Source: Chlamydiota bacterium (lineage in GTDB: Bacteria; Chlamydiota; Chlamydiia; Chlamydiales; Rhabdochlamydiaceae). Taken from it: a stretch of DNA of 64,000 bases. The DNA is taken from NCBI GenBank assembly GCA_030916885.1, contig JAUPVT010000024.1, positions 1 through 64,000 on the forward strand, in the 5' to 3' direction. The notes under the pieces are model-generated. The model was not told where the DNA came from and ran no database searches. It saw only the letters and a program-made list of their open reading frames with translations. Of this stretch, positions 59,837 to 64,000 are shown in pieces; the first letter of the stretch is position 1; the number at the start of each line of letters is the position of its first letter. Position numbers and translations under genes: made by a program.

Positions 59837-60034
59837 TGCAGTCATAATTTCTAAGAGAAAGAACCGCTATCTTCGAATTAACACCAGCTTGCATCTAGAC
59901 GATAATCAGTAATTGTACTCAATAAAAGAAACTATTTTAAGCAGACAATGAATATTATTTAAAAACTCCAGTACAAAAGGATAAGGAGAAATAAAATTTT
60001 TGCAAGATTTGCAAAAATGGAGAAAACATGAGTG

Positions 60035-60394
60035 GGATGGTTCTTTGGGATTAACCTTTACTTAATTATTAATGAAGTAGAGGAAATTCTAGCTTTTCAA
60101 TTAACTCCTGGAAATACATCTGATATCTCTGTAGCTGATAGCTTATCATAGGGAATCATGGGAAGTTTCTACGGAGATAAAGGGTACATTTCAGAGAAAT
60201 TAGAAAAGAAATTAATGGATAGAGGCCTCCAATTATTCACAAACTTGAGATCTAAAATAAAAAACCAGTTCATGAGCATTCGGGATAAAGTACTCCTGCG
60301 TAAAAGGGTTATTATTGAAACTGTAAATGATCAACTTAAAAAGACTCGTATTAAGTTATTCGATAAGGAAAATTTAGGGCTAGTTGCTTGCTAG
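60035..60394 (+). mobile_element. decayed IS982-family transposase
   Basis: GWFFGINLYLIINEVEEILAFQLTPGNTSDISVADSLS*GIMGSFYGDKGYISEKLEKKLMDRGLQLFTNLRSKIKNQFMSIRDKVLLRKRVIIETVNDQLKK with internal TAG. Confidence 0.8.
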
Positions 60395-60451
60395 TAAACC
60401 TAAAACTGAGGTTAAAAATATACATAAACATAAACTATATTTCAATAATCC

Positions 60452-61693
60452 CTAATAAGAAATTTCAGGCTTTAGCAGAAGAAGAGCTTCTTTTAGAGCA
60501 TGAATAAAAAGATCAATTTCCTCAAAAGTATTATAAAACGCTAAAGAGATCCTTAATAAAGAGCTTAAATGATAACGCTTTAAGATAGGCTGGGCACATA
60601 AGTGGCCTGTTCTTATCGCAATTCCTCTTAAACCAAGCAATGTGGCTAAATCAAGGGGATGAAACCCAACAATAGAAAAGCTTAAAATAGGACCTTTTTG
60701 TTGAGATATACCAATAATTTTTAAACCCTTAATCTGAACAAGTCGCTGAGTTGTATATTCAAGCAGGTCTTTTTCCCATGTCGCAATCAGCTTTTGGTCA
60801 ATTGCTTCTATATAATCTAATGCTGCTCCTAAACCCATAACTTCTGCAATCATAGGGGTTCCTGCTTCAAATTTTAAAGGAGGCTCTTGATAGGTGATTT
60901 TGTCAAATGCTACTTCATCAACCATATCTCCTCCTCCTTGATAAGGAGGCATGATTTCTAATAAAGAACGTTTGCCGTATAATATCCCTAATCCTGTTGG
61001 ACCATACATTTTGTGTGCTGAAAAAGCATAAAAATCTACCCCTAGATTTTGCACGTCAATTAGCATATGTGGTGCACTTTGAGCTCCATCGACAACTACC
61101 TTAGCGCCTTTTGCATGAGCTTCTTTAACAATTTCCGCAATAGGGTTAACAGTGCCTAAAACGTTTGACATATGAACAATGCTTACAATTTTAGTCTTAT
61201 CGGAAAGCAGTTTTTGAAACTCTTCAAAAATTAACTCTCCAGATTCATTTACAGGAATTACTTTAAGATAAGCACCTTTTTCTCTGCAGCACATATACCA
61301 AGGCACAATATTGGAGTGATGTTCCATTTCAGAAATAAGCACTTCATCACCTGGTTGTAAACAGAGCTTACTCAAGCAGTGAGCAACAAGATTAAGGGAT
61401 TCTGTGGTGCTTTTGGTAAATATAATCTCCTCAACATAAGCAGCATTTAAGAAGCGTTTAACCTTTTGACGAACAATGTTGTAATGAGCGCTTGCTTTAC
61501 TAGCAAAATCATACACAGAACGATTCACTGTTGCATAACATGTTGTATAAAAATCGGATATCGTATTAATGACAATCTGCGGCTTCTGAGCTGTAGCTGC
61601 TGAATCTAAATAAACAAAAGGACGACCATGCATTAACTGACGTAGCATAGGAAAATCCTGACGTATTTTCCAAACATTAAACTCCTGGTTCAA
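60452..61693 (-). CDS. sufS: SufS-type cysteine desulfurase
   Basis: YLDSAATAQKP, FSAHKMYGPTGLGILYG, RTGHLCAQPILKRY. Confidence 0.95.
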   Translation of the reverse strand: MNQEFNVWKIRQDFPMLRQLMHGRPFVYLDSAATAQKPQIVINTISDFYTTCYATVNRSVYDFASKASAHYNIVRQKVKRFLNAAYVEEIIFTKSTTESLNLVAHCLSKLCLQPGDEVLISEMEHHSNIVPWYMCCREKGAYLKVIPVNESGELIFEEFQKLLSDKTKIVSIVHMSNVLGTVNPIAEIVKEAHAKGAKVVVDGAQSAPHMLIDVQNLGVDFYAFSAHKMYGPTGLGILYGKRSLLEIMPPYQGGGDMVDEVAFDKITYQEPPLKFEAGTPMIAEVMGLGAALDYIEAIDQKLIATWEKDLLEYTTQRLVQIKGLKIIGISQQKGPILSFSIVGFHPLDLATLLGLRGIAIRTGHLCAQPILKRYHLSSLLRISLAFYNTFEEIDLFIHALKEALLLLKPEISY

Positions 61694-62982
61694 AACATTT
61701 CTCTCAAAATTTGCTCTATTAAAGAGCGATAAGGGATTTCTTGAATAATTTCTTGAGCATAAGCGCTAAGAAGCATTTCTCTAGCTTCTATAGGGCTTAA
61801 ACCTCTTGTTTCTAAATAAAAGAGTTGATCTTCACTCAATTGAGAAACGGTAGCACCATGAGAGGCTTTCACATCATCTGCAAAAATCTCTAGATTAGGT
61901 TTGCTATTAGCAATTACTCTAGGACTTAAGAGCAAGTTGTTATTTAACTGATAAGCTCGGGTTCCTTGTGCCTCAGAATCCACTTTAATTTTCCCCTCAA
62001 AACTTGACCGACTAAAATCATTTAAGATTCCCTTAAAGTGTTGCAGAGAACTAGTGTCTGGTGCTTTATGCTCAACGGTTAAATGACAATGTGAAGTAGC
62101 TTTCCCACAGAGATTCAAAAGGCCTTTTAGTTGGGTTTTACTGTTTTTTTCTTTCAAACAAATATGCGCATTTACTCTAGAAACCATGCCCCCTGCACTT
62201 AAATGCATAGCATTAAAGGAAGCATATTTTTTTAAAACAGCTCTTAAAGAAGAAAAATGCCACCGGTTCTCTTTATTGTATTCTACAGAATATGCATAAA
62301 CCTCCGCTGCTTCTTCCAATGTAAAATCTAATAAGGGTAAGCTTAAATAGGCATCGATTTTGTAATCTAAACAAGAAAAGATCCACTTTGTTTGTGTATG
62401 TGCTCCTGCTACGATTTGCATACGAGGTGCTATAAAAGAAACCTTTTCTGTTATAATATGTAAACATTGAATAGGCACATTCACTACAATTTTTGGAGGA
62501 ATGTAAACAAATAAACCATTAGCATGCAGAGCTAGATTTAAAGCAGCAAAAGGATCTTGTTCCCTTTCGACTTGTTGCTGAAGATGCTTTTGTAAAAAAG
62601 CTTTATGAGAGTGCATAGCTTCTGATAAAGACAAGACTCTGATTTGAGGAGGCAACGCTGAAAAATCGCTCAAGTTCGGATAAAAACAACCATTAATAAA
62701 TAGGAAATAACTATATTTGCTTTCTGGAAGAACTTCTGATTCAAAATACTTTTTGTCTATTTCAGGCGTGTCATCCTCTTGATTGATTTCTAAAGCATAT
62801 AATTCACCTAAAGAAACATATTTAAATGCATCTTGAGTACGATCTGGAATTCCTAATTTTTGAAATTTTTTCCATGCTAATTGACGCAAAGAGCAGAGAT
62901 CATCTGCTACTTTAAGCTTTTCAAACTGTGCTTCCAACTGTTGTAAAAGCAAAGGTTGCTCTTGTTTAGCTAAGCCAGTCAT
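61690..62982 (-). CDS. sufD: Fe-S assembly protein SufD
   Basis: SufBD C-domain [42 protein letters not shown]. Confidence 0.93.
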   Translation of the reverse strand: MTGLAKQEQPLLLQQLEAQFEKLKVADDLCSLRQLAWKKFQKLGIPDRTQDAFKYVSLGELYALEINQEDDTPEIDKKYFESEVLPESKYSYFLFINGCFYPNLSDFSALPPQIRVLSLSEAMHSHKAFLQKHLQQQVEREQDPFAALNLALHANGLFVYIPPKIVVNVPIQCLHIITEKVSFIAPRMQIVAGAHTQTKWIFSCLDYKIDAYLSLPLLDFTLEEAAEVYAYSVEYNKENRWHFSSLRAVLKKYASFNAMHLSAGGMVSRVNAHICLKEKNSKTQLKGLLNLCGKATSHCHLTVEHKAPDTSSLQHFKGILNDFSRSSFEGKIKVDSEAQGTRAYQLNNNLLLSPRVIANSKPNLEIFADDVKASHGATVSQLSEDQLFYLETRGLSPIEAREMLLSAYAQEIIQEIPYRSLIEQILREMF

Positions 62983-63712
62983 AGCCTTTTCTCTCCAGTT
63001 CTAGTGCAAGTGCAGCTGAGCCTGATTTCACAATTACCCCATCCAAAATAACATGAACAAAGTGAGGTTTAATATAATCGAGTAAGCGTTGGTAATGGGT
63101 TATTAAGAGTAAACTTGAGCCTGGTTTTAAGGTGCTTTGAACACCTTTGGCAACCACTTTCATAGCATCAATATCCAGCCCAGAATCGGTTTCATCGAGA
63201 ATAGCGAGTTTCGGCTCTAAAATAGCCATCTGCAGGATCTCATTTTTCTTTTTTTCACCGCCTGAAAACCCTTCGTTAATACTACGTGATTTAAATTCGT
63301 TTTTCACTTCTACAAGCTGCATTTTTTCTTGCATAATTTCATTAAAGTCTCCTTCAGATATAGGTTCTAAGAGCTGCGCTTTGCGCTTTGCGTTATAAGC
63401 TACATGAAGGAATTGAAAGTTAGAAATCCCTGTAATCTCTACAGGATATTGAAATCCTAGAAATATTCCTAAATGAGCTCTTTCATGAGCGCTTAACTCT
63501 AGCAAACTTTCCCCTTCAAAAATGAGATCCCCTGCAGTGATCTCATAGGAGGGATCTCCTGCTAAAATTTTTGCTAAAGTGGACTTTCCAGCGCCGTTTG
63601 GTCCCATAATCGCATGAATCTCTCCAGGGTTTATCTGTAAATTCAATCCCTTTAAGATGGTTTTTCCCGCAACGATCGCTTGTAATTGTTTAATTTCTAA
63701 CATGCTATCCAA
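62966..63712 (-). CDS. sufC: Fe-S assembly ATPase SufC
   Basis: [56 protein letters not shown]. Confidence 0.97.
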   Translation of the reverse strand: MDSMLEIKQLQAIVAGKTILKGLNLQINPGEIHAIMGPNGAGKSTLAKILAGDPSYEITAGDLIFEGESLLELSAHERAHLGIFLGFQYPVEITGISNFQFLHVAYNAKRKAQLLEPISEGDFNEIMQEKMQLVEVKNEFKSRSINEGFSGGEKKKNEILQMAILEPKLAILDETDSGLDIDAMKVVAKGVQSTLKPGSSLLLITHYQRLLDYIKPHFVHVILDGVIVKSGSAALALELERKGYDWLS

Positions 63713-64000
63713 CAGAATTTTCTAATTTTAAAGTTAATAATTTTTGTGCTTCAATAGCAAACTCTAGAGGTAATTCCTGTATGACTTTTTTGCAAAACCC
63801 ATTAACAATTAAGTTAATGGCATCTTCTCTAGAAATCCCTCTGGTTTCTAAGTAAAATAGTTGCTCCTCATTCATTTTCGAAGTAGACGCCTCGTGCTCT
63901 AATTCGGATGTTTCATTAGCTATTTCTATATATGGAAAAGTGTTAGCAGAGCATTGATTGCCAATTAACATTGAATCACACTGCGTATAATTACGCGCTC
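63705..64000 (-). CDS. sufB: Fe-S assembly protein SufB, C-terminal part (runs off window)
   Basis: …[55 protein letters not shown]; frame stays open to the window edge. Confidence 0.92.
   Translation of the reverse strand, partial: ARNYTQCDSMLIGNQCSANTFPYIEIANETSELEHEASTSKMNEEQLFYLETRGISREDAINLIVNGFCKKVIQELPLEFAIEAQKLLTLKLENSVG

Noticed and set aside
60452-64000. SUF operon as a novel system
   Set aside because: Ordinary sufB-C-D-S order with intact motifs in each gene.

Overview
The window looks like a chromosomal segment of an AT-rich member of the Chlamydiae, probably an environmental lineage related to Rhabdochlamydia or Simkania. That placement is an inference from gene content and order: znuA/C/B-like - rplU - rpmA - obgE; rpsL - rpsG - fusA - rpsJ next to a tail-specific protease; nifU/nifS - gpmA - rsuA; PhoU-like/PiT; sctJ/L/R/S/T with MOMP-like porins. 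Most of it is ordinary housekeeping: LPS genes, ribosomal proteins, the str operon, SUF Fe-S assembly, T3SS, glycogen phosphorylase, phosphate and metal uptake, and two tRNAs. The unusual content is in gene decay and remodelling. (1) A de novo pyrimidine cluster at 44.3-50.9 kb resembles the eukaryotic CAD/UMPS type. carA is frameshifted, carB has a large in-frame deletion, pyrB is fused to the C-terminal half of pyrC, and a UMP-synthase-like gene is fragmented, while an intact GT9 glycosyltransferase and a pyrD-like gene are kept in translational overlap. (2) A NifS paralogue lacks both the PLP lysine and the active-site cysteine but stays coupled to a NifU-like gene, while a complete-looking SUF set lies about 30 kb away. 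(3) A MOMP-like porin gene sits between sctS and sctT and has lost its terminal beta-strand; an intact paralogue and a vestigial third leader copy follow. (4) Two small basic ORFs absent from the supplied track lie upstream of rplU. (5) Several intergenic gaps hold recognisable remnants of IS982, IS1, IS3, Rpn-nuclease, OprB porin, DUF4116 and HigA genes. All calls come from reading the sequence; no database search was run.
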